A DNA stretch of 64,000 nt from Chryseobacterium sp. IHB B 17019 (GTDB lineage Bacteria > Bacteroidota > Bacteroidia > Flavobacteriales > Weeksellaceae), in NCBI RefSeq assembly GCF_001456155.1, contig NZ_CP013293.1, positions 1,860,001 to 1,924,000 on the forward strand. Reading direction: 5' to 3'. A program made the position numbers and the translations under genes. Each line of letters opens with the position of its first letter. Position 1 is the first letter of the stretch. Under the pieces are notes generated by a model, which was not told where the DNA came from, did no database searches, and saw only the letters and a program-made list of their open reading frames with translations. Of this stretch, positions 10,194 to 18,527 are shown one piece after another.

Positions 10194-10958
10194 CTATAAA
10201 AACATTCCTCCGGAAGCCTCAATTCTCTGTCCGTTGATCCATCTTGCATCTTCGGTACAAAGGAATGCCACCACTCCACCGATATCGTCCGGAACTCCTG
10301 CTCTTCCCAGAGCTGTATTATTGGCTACCATTGCATTTACGTGCTCATCGTCTCTCGTTCTTCCGCCGCCGAAATCAGTTTCGATAGCTCCCGGTGCCAC
10401 AACATTAGCTTTAATCTTTCTTGGTCCTAATTCTTTCGCCATGTATTTCGTCAGCATGTCAATAGCCGCTTTCATAGAGCCATAAACTGATGATCCCGGC
10501 ATCGCAAATCTTGCCAATCCTGAAGAGACATTTATAATCCCTCCATCATTATTAATGAACGTCAGAAATTTTTGAGTTAAGAAAAATACTCCTTTAAAGT
10601 GGATATCCACCATATCATCCAACTGCTCTTCCGTAACCTCGGGAATCGGAGAATATAAGGCTGTTCCGGCATTGTTGATGAGATAATCAATGTTGCGGCT
10701 TCCTGTATTTTCTTCGAGATGATCTCCCACTGTTTTTATGAAAGCATCAAAACTTTTAAGATCTTTTGTATCTAATTGATAAGCAATTGCTTTCCTTCCC
10801 AAAGCCTGAATTTCTTCAACCACTTTATCGGCCTCTTCCTTATTGCTTCTGTAAGTGATGATTACATCCAAACCTTTTTGAGCAATTTTAATTGCTGAAT
10901 TTCTTCCCAATCCACGACTTCCACCTGTTATTAATGCGATTTTTGTTCTTGTTTCCAT
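10194..10958 (-). CDS. SDR-family NAD(P)-dependent oxidoreductase
   Basis: Classical short-chain dehydrogenase of 254 residues from the start METRTKIALITGG. It has the nucleotide motif TGGSRGLG, NNAG, and an intact Ser-Tyr-Lys set (INVSSGLARFAMPGSSVYGSMKAA). It ends with the usual NGQRIEASGGMFL. The reading frame stays open 29 codons further upstream (to 11045), but that extension has no SDR similarity, so I chose the internal Met. It lies beside the AraC-type regulator in the same direction, which may control it. Substrate unknown. Confidence 0.88.
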   Translation of the reverse strand: METRTKIALITGGSRGLGRNSAIKIAQKGLDVIITYRSNKEEADKVVEEIQALGRKAIAYQLDTKDLKSFDAFIKTVGDHLEENTGSRNIDYLINNAGTALYSPIPEVTEEQLDDMVDIHFKGVFFLTQKFLTFINNDGGIINVSSGLARFAMPGSSVYGSMKAAIDMLTKYMAKELGPRKIKANVVAPGAIETDFGGGRTRDDEHVNAMVANNTALGRAGVPDDIGGVVAFLCTEDARWINGQRIEASGGMFL

Positions 10959-11046
10959 TTTTTTGTTTGTTTTTGATGTTACAAAGTTGGTACAATTTCC
11001 ATTCAAAACATTTGCCCGAATCAATCTGAAATTTGCAAAATTCAAA

Positions 11047-11985
11047 TCAAGATCGAAATTCTAATGGGGTGAAGGTTGTTTTGCGTTTAAAGAAGTTTGA
11101 AAAATGAGCGATCTCTTCAAAACCCAATGCGTAGGAAATTTCAGAAACATTCCATTTTGTTTGTTTTAAAAGGATTTTTGCTTCCTGAACCAGCCGGTCT
11201 GCGATGAATTCTGTGGTTGTTTTTCCTGTACTTTCTTTTAGTTTTTTATTTAAATAATTCACATGAACCGCCAGTCTGTCGGCGTAATCTTTTGCCGTTT
11301 TCAATTGTATCCTGCTTTCAACGGATTCAATGGGAAACTGTCTTTCCAACAGCTCAATAAACAATGAAACTACTCTTAATGAAGCATCATTGGAAGTCGA
11401 AAGTTTTGTAGCGGGCTGCAGTTTCTGGCCATAATGAATTAATTCTAAAACATAGTTTCTTATTAAATCATATTTAAAAATATAATCCGAAACAATTTCT
11501 TTTTTAATTTTTGAATAAAGCTGTTCTATTTCATCCGCCAATTCATCATCAATTTCAAAAACAGGAACATTTCCCGGCTGGAAAATCGGCAAATCTTCAA
11601 GGGTATTATGTGATTTATCTTTGATCAGAAAATCTTCGGTGAACACGCAAAAACTTCCGAACTGGTCAGGGTCTTCCGGAATCCAGTGATAAGGGACTTT
11701 CGGGGTGGCAAAAAGCAGTGCATTCTGTTTTATCTGAATGGTTTTATCGGCGTATTCTGCTCTATTTCTTCCTCTTATGAGACTTATTTTGTAATATTTC
11801 CTTCTGTTGTAGGGCATCTCAGAAGTTGTTCGTACATTTTCAAGAGTCTGGGCGATATCAAAAACATTAAAATGCCCGATGTCTTTGTGAAGCCCTTTTG
11901 GAAATATGCTTTCAAGATCTTTTCCAAGCTTGGCAGTCATTTCCCTATAAAAGTCTTCGAGTGTGGCATGAGCTATTTTTTCCAT
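11047..11985 (-). CDS. AraC-family transcriptional regulator
   Basis: Regulator of 312 residues counted from the chosen start MEKIAHATLEDFY; the frame is open 18 codons further but that stretch looks non-coding. The N-terminal part has a cupin-like sensing domain (KYYKISLIRG, QNALLFATPKVPYHW). The C-terminus is a double helix-turn-helix with NYLNKKLKESTGKTTTEFI and VSEISYALGFEEIAHFSNFFKRKTTFTPLEFR. It is transcribed toward the SDR gene just downstream (about 90 bases between this stop and the SDR start), a common regulator-reductase pairing. The inducer is unknown. Confidence 0.88.
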   Translation of the reverse strand: MEKIAHATLEDFYREMTAKLGKDLESIFPKGLHKDIGHFNVFDIAQTLENVRTTSEMPYNRRKYYKISLIRGRNRAEYADKTIQIKQNALLFATPKVPYHWIPEDPDQFGSFCVFTEDFLIKDKSHNTLEDLPIFQPGNVPVFEIDDELADEIEQLYSKIKKEIVSDYIFKYDLIRNYVLELIHYGQKLQPATKLSTSNDASLRVVSLFIELLERQFPIESVESRIQLKTAKDYADRLAVHVNYLNKKLKESTGKTTTEFIADRLVQEAKILLKQTKWNVSEISYALGFEEIAHFSNFFKRKTTFTPLEFRS

Positions 11986-12164
11986 GATGTGTAGTTTGTA
12001 AAAATCAAATGTACGAAATAAAGCGAATTGATAATTCAAATCTATATTATTATAGTTCTTAAAGATTTCAGCTTAAAATTAAATAGTAAAAAAATTCTAA
12101 CAAATGTGATTTATATTAAATAATTTCTTACCTTCGTTTTACTAACTCACTAAAAATCATTACC

Positions 12165-12329
12165 ATGAAAAATCAAAACCTAACAAGCGGAAAAAAATTA
12201 AACAAAAAAGAATTAAGAACTATCTTAGGAGGAAAAGAACAATGTATTGATCCTATGACAGGGCAATGCAGAAAGTACGGAATTGGCTGTGCCGAGAAAA
12301 TCTGCCAGCTTATTGAGATAGAACCTTAG
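12165..12329 (+). CDS. double-glycine leader peptide, 54 aa, four Cys (bacteriocin-like precursor)
   Basis: A short gene that I read directly: 54 residues beginning MKNQNLTSGKKLNKKELRTI and continuing LGG, then a 31-residue tail with four cysteines (27, 35, 42, 47), CIDPMTGQCRKYGIGC. The leader LNKKELRTILGG fits the double-glycine class cut and exported by C39-peptidase ABC transporters; similar K/L-rich GG precursors occur in Flavobacteriia. No transporter or modifying enzyme is nearby. It has its own upstream gap and a shared terminator downstream. A near-consensus -7 (TACCTTCG) lies at 12129. The precursor call is inference from the leader shape. Confidence 0.72.
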   Translation: MKNQNLTSGKKLNKKELRTILGGKEQCIDPMTGQCRKYGIGCAEKICQLIEIEP

Positions 12330-12371
12330 GAAAAAATTGAAACTCATATCATTAATAAGCAAAATTTACGC

Positions 12372-12408
12372 AAAAAACGCTCCCAATATAGTTTTGGAAG
12401 CGTTTTTT
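12372..12408. terminator. bidirectional Rho-independent terminator
   Basis: AAAAAACGCTCCC and GGAAGCGTTTTTT form a stem with A and T tracts on both sides, between the convergent small peptide gene and ychF. Confidence 0.85.
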
Positions 12409-12433
12409 AATTATAACGAACTTTAATATTTTC

Positions 12434-13525
12434 TTACACGTTGAATCTGAAGTGCATAATGTCACCATCTTTCACTACATATTCTTTTCCTTCTACAGAA
12501 AGCTTTCCGGCTTCTTTTACCTTAACTTCGGAACCGTAATTCACATAATCATCATATTTAATAACCTCAGCACGGATAAAACCTTTTTCAAAATCTGTGT
12601 GGATCACTCCGGCAGCTTGTGGCGCCGTCCATCCCTGACCGATCGTCCAGGCTCTTACTTCTTTTACACCCGCAGTGAAATACGTTTGAAGTTTTAATAA
12701 ATCATAAGCTTTTCTGATCAGACGGTTTACCCCCGGTTCCTCAAGACCAAGCTCTTCAAGGAAGATCTGTCTTTCTTCGAAAGTTTCCAATTCATTGATA
12801 TCGGCTTCAATCTGAGCGGCTAAAACAACAACTTCTGCAGCTTCCTTTTTGGCCATTTCTTCAATTTTACCGATCCATTCGTTTCCGTTTTTGATTGAAT
12901 TTTCGTCAACATTACAAACGTAAAGAACAGGTTTATTGGTCAAAAGCTGAACATCTGCGATAACCGACTTCGCAAAATCATCCATCGCAAATTCTCTTGC
13001 ATTTTTACCGTCTTCAAGGAATTTCTGAAGATTCTGAAGCGTTTCATACGTTAAAACATCTTCTTTTTTTCCTGATTTGATGAACTTTTTCGCTTTTTCA
13101 ACTGCTTTACCAACAGTTTCCAAATCTTTTAATTGCAGCTCAATATCAATAATTTCTTTATCTCTTAACGGGTCCACTGAACCTTCTACGTGAATAATAT
13201 TTCCGTTTTCAAAACATCTTAAAACATGGATAATCGCTTCACATTCTCTGATATTTGCCAGGAACTGGTTTCCTAAACCCTCTCCTTTGCTGGCTCCTTT
13301 TACAAGGCCTGCAATATCAACGATTTCTACGACAGCAGGCAAAACTCTTTCAGGTTTTACTAATTTTTCCAATTCAAACAACCTGTGATCCGGTACGGAA
13401 ACTGTTCCCAAATTGGGTTCGATTGTACAGAAAGGATAGTTGGCCGACTGTGCTTTTGCGTTGCTCAGACAGTTAAAAAGAGTTGATTTACCTACGTTCG
13501 GTAAGCCTACGATTCCACATTTCAT
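12434..13525 (-). CDS. ychF: redox-regulated Obg-like ATPase YchF
   Basis: Universal TRAFAC-class P-loop ATPase (YchF/OLA1) of 363 residues, ribosome-associated and prefers ATP over GTP. Starting at MKCGIVGLPNVGKST it shows the Walker A loop, DIAGLVKGASKGEGLGNQFL (G3 with adjacent switch), the degenerate G4-like stretch NVDENS, and the C-terminal TGS domain (TYFTAGVKEVRAWTIGQG to KDGDIMHFRFNV). The frame extends nine codons upstream, but the chosen Met matches the conserved family start. It is monocistronic. Confidence 0.95.
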   Translation of the reverse strand: MKCGIVGLPNVGKSTLFNCLSNAKAQSANYPFCTIEPNLGTVSVPDHRLFELEKLVKPERVLPAVVEIVDIAGLVKGASKGEGLGNQFLANIRECEAIIHVLRCFENGNIIHVEGSVDPLRDKEIIDIELQLKDLETVGKAVEKAKKFIKSGKKEDVLTYETLQNLQKFLEDGKNAREFAMDDFAKSVIADVQLLTNKPVLYVCNVDENSIKNGNEWIGKIEEMAKKEAAEVVVLAAQIEADINELETFEERQIFLEELGLEEPGVNRLIRKAYDLLKLQTYFTAGVKEVRAWTIGQGWTAPQAAGVIHTDFEKGFIRAEVIKYDDYVNYGSEVKVKEAGKLSVEGKEYVVKDGDIMHFRFNV

Positions 13526-13645
13526 ATTGTAAAATTCAAGTTTAAGATTCAATTCTCGTTCAAGGTTTCGACAGCTTTAAACATAGAAATTAAAACCTTG
13601 AATTATGAGTGTGCAAAGATAGTGATTTTAAAGACAGATTCATAA

Positions 13646-13676
13646 TAAAAAAATCCGCCAATAGATTTGACGGATC
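13646..13676 (-). terminator. Rho-independent terminator of the ferritin gene
   Basis: On the minus strand a stem of GATCCGTCAAAT with its partner TTGGCGGATTT is followed by a T tract, 27 bases past the ferritin stop. Confidence 0.7.
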
Positions 13677-13702
13677 TTAATAATATTTTGGCAATATTAA
13701 TA

Positions 13703-14254
13703 TTAAGGATTTTCTCCTGTAGCATCCTGAGCCAGAGGAACGTCATTCGGGGCCTGTTCCAGAACCCTGTCGAGCGTAAACAGAGATTCATCCGATGCTC
13801 TGTCTCCTCCTGCAATTTTTAATTTATCAATTAGATTTGAAGCTAATGTTTCTTCTTCGATTTGTTCCTGAACAAACCATTGCATAAAATTCCATGTTGC
13901 CCAATCTTTTTCTTCCATTGCCAGATCCACAAGCCTGTAAATTGAGGTGGTATTATCTACTTCATGTCTGAAAACACCGTCGAAGCAGGCCGTCAAAGAT
14001 TCCGGATCTGCCGGCGGGGCAGGAATGGCTTCTACTTTTGGTTTCCCCCCTCTGTTCAAAATATATTCCATAAATTTGATGGAGTGATTTCTTTCTTCCT
14101 GAGCATGTCTGTAAAGGAAATTTGCAATTCCCTGATAGCCTTTATCATCCGCCCAGATTCCGTAAGATAAGAAAACGTGTGATGCATGAATTTCTTTATT
14201 CATCTGATCACTAAGTGCTTTTTCCATCGCAGGGGAAAGTCTGTTAGTATTCAT
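13703..14254 (-). CDS. ftnA: non-heme ferritin
   Basis: Iron-storage ferritin of 183 residues. Ferroxidase-centre ligands are visible in the four-helix bundle: MNKEIHASHVFLSYG (Glu in helix A), RHAQEERNHSIKFMEY (Glu-Glu...His), and QWFVQEQIEEETLAS in helix D. An extension after about residue 165 (FTLDRVLEQAPNDVPLAQDATGENP) is longer than in E. coli FtnA. It is a single-gene unit with its own terminator. Family assignment is sure; the symbol is by similarity. Confidence 0.9.
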   Translation of the reverse strand: MNTNRLSPAMEKALSDQMNKEIHASHVFLSYGIWADDKGYQGIANFLYRHAQEERNHSIKFMEYILNRGGKPKVEAIPAPPADPESLTACFDGVFRHEVDNTTSIYRLVDLAMEEKDWATWNFMQWFVQEQIEEETLASNLIDKLKIAGGDRASDESLFTLDRVLEQAPNDVPLAQDATGENP

Positions 14255-14397
14255 AATTCATATTTTTTAGTGATTATGGAATTATGGATGCAAAAATGAT
14301 TCCGAGATGTTTTTAATTTACATTAATTTAAATGATCGCATTTATAATTTATTGAATTACTTTATTTTAAGCTAATAATTTATAGTTATTCTAAAAT

Positions 14398-14425
14398 AAA
14401 AACCAGCTCTTTGGAACTGGTTTTT
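14398..14425 (-). terminator. Rho-independent terminator
   Basis: AAAAACCAGCTC...GAACTGGTTTTT stem with one mismatch and a TTTG loop; on the minus strand it is followed by a T-rich run. It lies downstream of the glycosyl-hydrolase-like gene. Confidence 0.75.
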
Positions 14426-14462
14426 GTTTATTTAATGGATAGCAATATTGTTACTATTTAAA

Positions 14463-14520
14463 CCGCCCCGTCAAAAATTCTTTGAATTTTCGCCACCCCT
14501 CCTCTGGAGGGGAATTTTTG
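14463..14520. repeat. CCCCGTC two-hairpin repeat, copy 1
   Basis: Order of parts: CCGCCCCGTC, hairpin AAAATTC-TTT-GAATTTT, linker CGCCA, hairpin CCCCTCC-TCT-GGAGGGG, then AATTTTTG. The second copy at 38821 keeps this order with different paired bases in both stems. It lies between the glycosyl-hydrolase-like gene's stop and its terminator. Confidence 0.85.
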
Positions 14521-14548
14521 CGCGCGGATAATTAATTTAATTTTAAAA

Positions 14549-16150
14549 CTAATTTACTTTTTTTGCCAGATAATCACTTTCGTTTCCAAGTCTGTCGATG
14601 GCTTTGATGGCAATTGCGTTCAATTTTTTTCCGTCTTTAAATTTTGGAATGTCTCTCGAAAGTTGGTCTAAAGTCAGGATTTCCGTTTCCCAAACTCCGT
14701 TATATTGAGTGAAAAGTACCCATTGGAAGACATCTCCGATATTTTTAACGCTCCAGTTTGTTTTTGCAAAACTTCCGTCATCCGTTACAAATAAAGTTGG
14801 CGTTTGCAATGCAATTGTTTTTAACCAAGGTGTTTTTGGAACTAAAGCTTTTTCTTTGTAGGGCCCGTTTTTCAATGTTGGAAGCATGCCTGTATTTCTT
14901 GTCAGTCCGGCAATACTCCAGTGAATTTCTCCGGCATTTTTTCCTAAGACCTGCCTTGAAATTTCAACCTGATTTTTAATTTCTGTCGGACGGTCGGAAA
15001 CTTTTATTTCTACTGTATTTAGGCCCGGCCAAAGGTGACGGTTCATAGTGTTTTCTGATTTCCACCAGTTTAATAATTTTTCAAAACCTTGTCCCGGCGA
15101 GTCAATCGGCCAGTATAATTGAGGGGAGAAATAATCTACCCAGCCTTTGTTTAACCATAATTTGGCATCAGCATACAATTCATCATATTGCGAAGAACCG
15201 ACGATTCCTTCCGGATATCCCGGTTTCCAGATCCCAAACGGACTGATCCCGAATCTTACGTGGCTTTTTTCTGCATGAATTTCTTTGTAAATTCTTTCAA
15301 CAAATTTATTGACGTTATCTCTTCTCCAGTCTGCTCTTGCAAGGGTTCCTCCGTTTCTCAGATATTCATTCCAGGAAGCATTATCAGGGAAATCTGCGCC
15401 TTTGTTGTAGGTTGCATAAGGATAAAAATAATCGTCAAAATGTATCGCATCGATATCATATCTTTTTACAATATCTTTCACAACATTGGAAACGTGGCCC
15501 TGTGTTTTCGGATTGGCAGGATCGAACCAATACATGCCGTTTTTTAACCTGACAACAATATCTGAAAGTTTGTTAACCATCGATAAACTGTTGACAGAAC
15601 CGCCGTTTGTATGGTGAGCTCTGTAAGGATTTAACCAGACATGAAGCTCCATTCCTCGTTTGTGGGCTTCATCTATCCAGAATTGCAAAGGATCATAATT
15701 GGGGTAAGGAGCCCGCCCTGTTTCTCCTGTCAGAAAGTACGACCAAGGCTCGATATTACTTGTATACAAAGCATCTGCGGAAGGACGAACCTGGAAAATT
15801 ACTGCATTGAAATTGTTATCCTTCAACATATCCAGCATGTTGGTTGCTTCTGCTTTTTGTTGGTCAACCGTCAAATTAATTCTTGAAGGCCAATTGATAT
15901 TGGCAACACTTGCAATCCATGCTCCACGGAATTCTCTTTTTATTTCCGGAAGGTTGGTTCTGAAAATTTCATCTGTCGGAGGCGTTGTTACAGGTTTTGT
16001 AGCTGCAACGCTTGTATTTTGAACCGGTTTTACGGGTTTTGTTGTATTTTGATTTTTTACTGGTTGGGTATTATTCACTACCGTTTTTGAACTGCTGCAA
16101 GAAGCAAATGCTCCCAATAAAAATATTAGCTTTAGTTTATTCACTTTCAT
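14549..16150 (-). CDS. GH10-like glycosyl hydrolase lipoprotein (COG1649 type)
   Basis: Outer-membrane or periplasmic lipoprotein of about 533 residues from MKVNKLKLIF. The signal peptide ends in the lipobox FASC. A Thr/Pro/Asn-rich linker (to about residue 60) leads to the glycosyl-hydrolase-like TIM barrel: EFRGAWIASVANINWPS, NAVIFQVRPSADALY, WLNPYRAHHT, DIDAIHFDDYFYP, RFGISPFGIW and DYFSPQLYWP. The C-terminal 100 residues form a beta-sandwich. Relatives are annotated as family 10 glycosyl hydrolase-like or YngK proteins; the real substrate is not established, with peptidoglycan-type glycan a possibility. Confidence 0.85.
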   Translation of the reverse strand: MKVNKLKLIFLLGAFASCSSSKTVVNNTQPVKNQNTTKPVKPVQNTSVAATKPVTTPPTDEIFRTNLPEIKREFRGAWIASVANINWPSRINLTVDQQKAEATNMLDMLKDNNFNAVIFQVRPSADALYTSNIEPWSYFLTGETGRAPYPNYDPLQFWIDEAHKRGMELHVWLNPYRAHHTNGGSVNSLSMVNKLSDIVVRLKNGMYWFDPANPKTQGHVSNVVKDIVKRYDIDAIHFDDYFYPYATYNKGADFPDNASWNEYLRNGGTLARADWRRDNVNKFVERIYKEIHAEKSHVRFGISPFGIWKPGYPEGIVGSSQYDELYADAKLWLNKGWVDYFSPQLYWPIDSPGQGFEKLLNWWKSENTMNRHLWPGLNTVEIKVSDRPTEIKNQVEISRQVLGKNAGEIHWSIAGLTRNTGMLPTLKNGPYKEKALVPKTPWLKTIALQTPTLFVTDDGSFAKTNWSVKNIGDVFQWVLFTQYNGVWETEILTLDQLSRDIPKFKDGKKLNAIAIKAIDRLGNESDYLAKKVN

Positions 16151-16241
16151 AGACTGCAAAACTACATTAAATTATTTTTTTTGATTTCAAAAATTACTAT
16201 AATAAAATGAATTATCACTATGTTTTTATTTTAAATTTTTA

Positions 16242-16340
16242 TTTAACGCAAGGTTCGCAGAGATTTTTTGTTTGCTAATTGTTTTAAGTTCGCAAAAGCT
16301 GAAACCACCTTCGTAAACCTTCAGTTTATACTCAGCGAAG
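16242..16340. repeat. AACGCAAAGTTCGC/ACTCAGCGAAG repeat, copy 1
   Basis: Begins TTTAACGCAAGGTTCGC and ends ACTCAGCGAAG at 16330-16340; the same two landmarks bracket 59454-59530. The interior is divergent. It occupies the 354-base gap upstream of the glycosyl-hydrolase-like gene, in which I see no reading frame. Confidence 0.7.
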
Positions 16341-16458
16341 ACGATATGATTTAAGTAACTGATAATGCGATTTGAAAACAGATATTTGTTCCTATTGATG
16401 CAAAAAACCGATTACTGTTTAAATTCTTGTTATTTGTGATCATTTGTGTTTAAAATAA

Positions 16459-16485
16459 AAAAGCCCCGAAAAAATCGAGGCTTTG
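16459..16485 (-). terminator. Rho-independent terminator of typA
   Basis: AAAGCCCCGA/TCGAGGCTTT stem with an A-rich loop; on the minus strand a T tract follows. Located 20 bases past the typA stop. Confidence 0.85.
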
Positions 16486-16504
16486 GTTTATGTAAAAGAG
16501 TTTA

Positions 16505-18310
16505 TTAAGCTTTTGCTCCTCTTTCCACTCTTTTTCTTTCTTCTTCAGAAAGTAATTTCTTTCTCATTCTAATGAAATTCGGAGTTACCTCGATTGCTTC
16601 ATCACTTTGGATATATTCCATACATTCTTCAAGAGAGAACAAGATTTTCGGCGCTACACCTGTATCTTTATCCTTACCTGAAGCACGCATGTTGTTCAAT
16701 TGTTTTGCTTCTACGATATTTACTACAAGATCTCCCGGCTTGTTTTGCTCACCGATGATCATTCCTGCATAGATTTCCTCACCCGGATCTACGAAGAATT
16801 TACCTCTATCCTGTAATTTAGCGATAGAATATTCTGTTGCAGGACCTTGAGTTTTGCTGATCAATACACCATTGTTTCTTCCAGGAATAGCTCCTTTGAA
16901 AGGCTTGTATTCTGTGAAACGGTGTGCCATAATAGCTTCACCTGCAGTAGCCGTCAACATTTGAGAACGCAATCCGATCAAACCTCTTGAAGGAATTTCG
17001 AATTCCATGTGTTGCATCTCCCCTTTAGTTTCCATAATGTGAAGGTCACCTTTTCTCTGAGTGGCCAAGTCGATAACTCTTGAAGCATATTCTTCAGGAA
17101 CGTCGACAACTAAAGATTCATAAGGCTCACATTTTTCTCCGTCGATTTCTCTCAAGATAACCTGTGGCTGACCGATAGTCATTTCATACCCTTCTCTTCT
17201 CATTGTTTCAATTAAAACTGACAAGTGAAGAATACCTCTACCGAAAACCAGGAACGTGTTTGCATCATCAGTCTGCTCAACTCTTAATGCTAAGTTTTTC
17301 TCTAATTCTTTTGTCAATCTCTCTTTCAAGTGATTAGAAGTCACATATTTACCGTCTTTACCGAAGAAAGGTGAATTGTTGATGGAGAACGTCATGTTCA
17401 ACGTTGGTTCATCAATTGCAGTTCTTGGCAATGGTTCAGGATTTTCAAGATCTACGAAAGAATCACCGATCTGGAAAGCGTCAAAACCTACAACAGCACA
17501 GATATCACCTGCTTTTACTTCTGTAACTTTTTTCTTACCTAAGCCTTCGAAAACATAAAGTTCTTTTACTTTTCCTTTTACAATTTTGCCATCAGCCTGA
17601 GCAAGACCGATCCATTGAGATTCTTTGATCTCTCCTCTGATTACTTTTCCGATAGCAATTCTCCCTAAGAAAGAAGAATAATCTAAAGAAACGATCTGCA
17701 TCTGTAAAGTTCCTTCTTCAACTTTCGGTTCAGGAACATATTGTAAAATCCCGTCTAATAATGGAAAAATATCTTCAGTTTGTTCTAATGAAGTATTGAA
17801 CCATCCTTGTTTTGAAGAACCGTAGAATGTTGGGAAATCCAATTGCTCCTCAGTAGCTTCAAGGTTGAAGAACAGGTCAAATACCTGATCATGAACTTCA
17901 TCAGGACGACAGTTTGGCTTATCTACTTTATTGATAACCACTAATGGTCTTAGACCTAATTCCAAAGCTTTCTGAAGTACAAATCTTGTTTGTGGCATTG
18001 GTCCTTCGAAGGCATCCACCAACAAAATAACCCCGTCTGCCATCTTCAAAACTCTCTCCACTTCCCCACCGAAATCGGCGTGACCAGGTGTATCAATTAC
18101 ATTAATTTTCGTGTCTTTATAAGTAACAGAAATATTCTTGGATAAGATCGTGATCCCTCTTTCTCTTTCAAGATCATTGTTATCCATAATTAATTCCCCA
18201 CTCTCCTGATTTTCTCTGAAAATATTGGTAGCGTGGATGATCTTGTCAACCAAAGTGGTCTTACCGTGGTCAACGTGTGCGATAATCGCAATATTTCTAA
18301 TGTTTTGCAT
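16505..18310 (-). CDS. typA: translational GTPase TypA/BipA
   Basis: Ribosome-associated elongation-factor-like GTPase of 601 residues, involved in ribosome assembly and stress adaptation. Visible motifs: G1 AHVDHGKTTLVDK, the switch I region RGITI, G3 DTPGHADFGGEV, and G4 NKVDKPNCRPDEV. EF-G-like domains follow, then the TypA-specific C-terminal domain (GRNNGVLISKTQGPATEYSI, with NNMRASGKDKD). Full length, monocistronic, with a clear terminator. Confidence 0.96.
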   Translation of the reverse strand: MQNIRNIAIIAHVDHGKTTLVDKIIHATNIFRENQESGELIMDNNDLERERGITILSKNISVTYKDTKINVIDTPGHADFGGEVERVLKMADGVILLVDAFEGPMPQTRFVLQKALELGLRPLVVINKVDKPNCRPDEVHDQVFDLFFNLEATEEQLDFPTFYGSSKQGWFNTSLEQTEDIFPLLDGILQYVPEPKVEEGTLQMQIVSLDYSSFLGRIAIGKVIRGEIKESQWIGLAQADGKIVKGKVKELYVFEGLGKKKVTEVKAGDICAVVGFDAFQIGDSFVDLENPEPLPRTAIDEPTLNMTFSINNSPFFGKDGKYVTSNHLKERLTKELEKNLALRVEQTDDANTFLVFGRGILHLSVLIETMRREGYEMTIGQPQVILREIDGEKCEPYESLVVDVPEEYASRVIDLATQRKGDLHIMETKGEMQHMEFEIPSRGLIGLRSQMLTATAGEAIMAHRFTEYKPFKGAIPGRNNGVLISKTQGPATEYSIAKLQDRGKFFVDPGEEIYAGMIIGEQNKPGDLVVNIVEAKQLNNMRASGKDKDTGVAPKILFSLEECMEYIQSDEAIEVTPNFIRMRKKLLSEEERKRVERGAKA

Positions 18311-18434
18311 ATAAGATTTTTACGGGTGCAAAAATAGTGAATTTTAATGAATAATTAAAAAGATTATTTATTATTTAACAATTTCATAATGAGAAATTTA
18401 AACAATTGTTATATAAAAACTTTAAAATAAATAT

Positions 18435-18472
18435 GATACGTCAAGTTTTGGCGTTGCTCTATCTTATTTTTG
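18435..18472 (+). promoter_or_regulatory. shared 22-base operator plus -7 element (copy 1)
   Basis: GATACGTCAAGTTTTGGCGTTG at 18435-18456, then eight bases, then TATTTTTG (18465-18472, TAnnTTTG). The same 22 bases, spacing and -7 occur in inverted orientation before the other beta-helix gene at 25143-25180. The core ACGTCAA-GTT-TTGGCGT is an imperfect palindrome, one mismatch per arm pair, which suits a dimeric regulator. The ATG is 72 bases downstream of the 22-mer. Confidence 0.8.
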
Positions 18473-18527
18473 TTTTATTAAAAATTCTTGCAAGGATAAT
18501 CACAATTATTAATTAAAAAAATTAAAA

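Noticed and set aside
10959..11045. N-terminal extension of the SDR gene
   Set aside because: The added 29 residues have no match to the SDR fold, and METRTKIALITGG is the normal family start.
13603..13815. 70-codon minus-strand frame overlapping the ferritin 3' end
   Set aside because: Shares most of its length with ferritin in another frame and covers the terminator.
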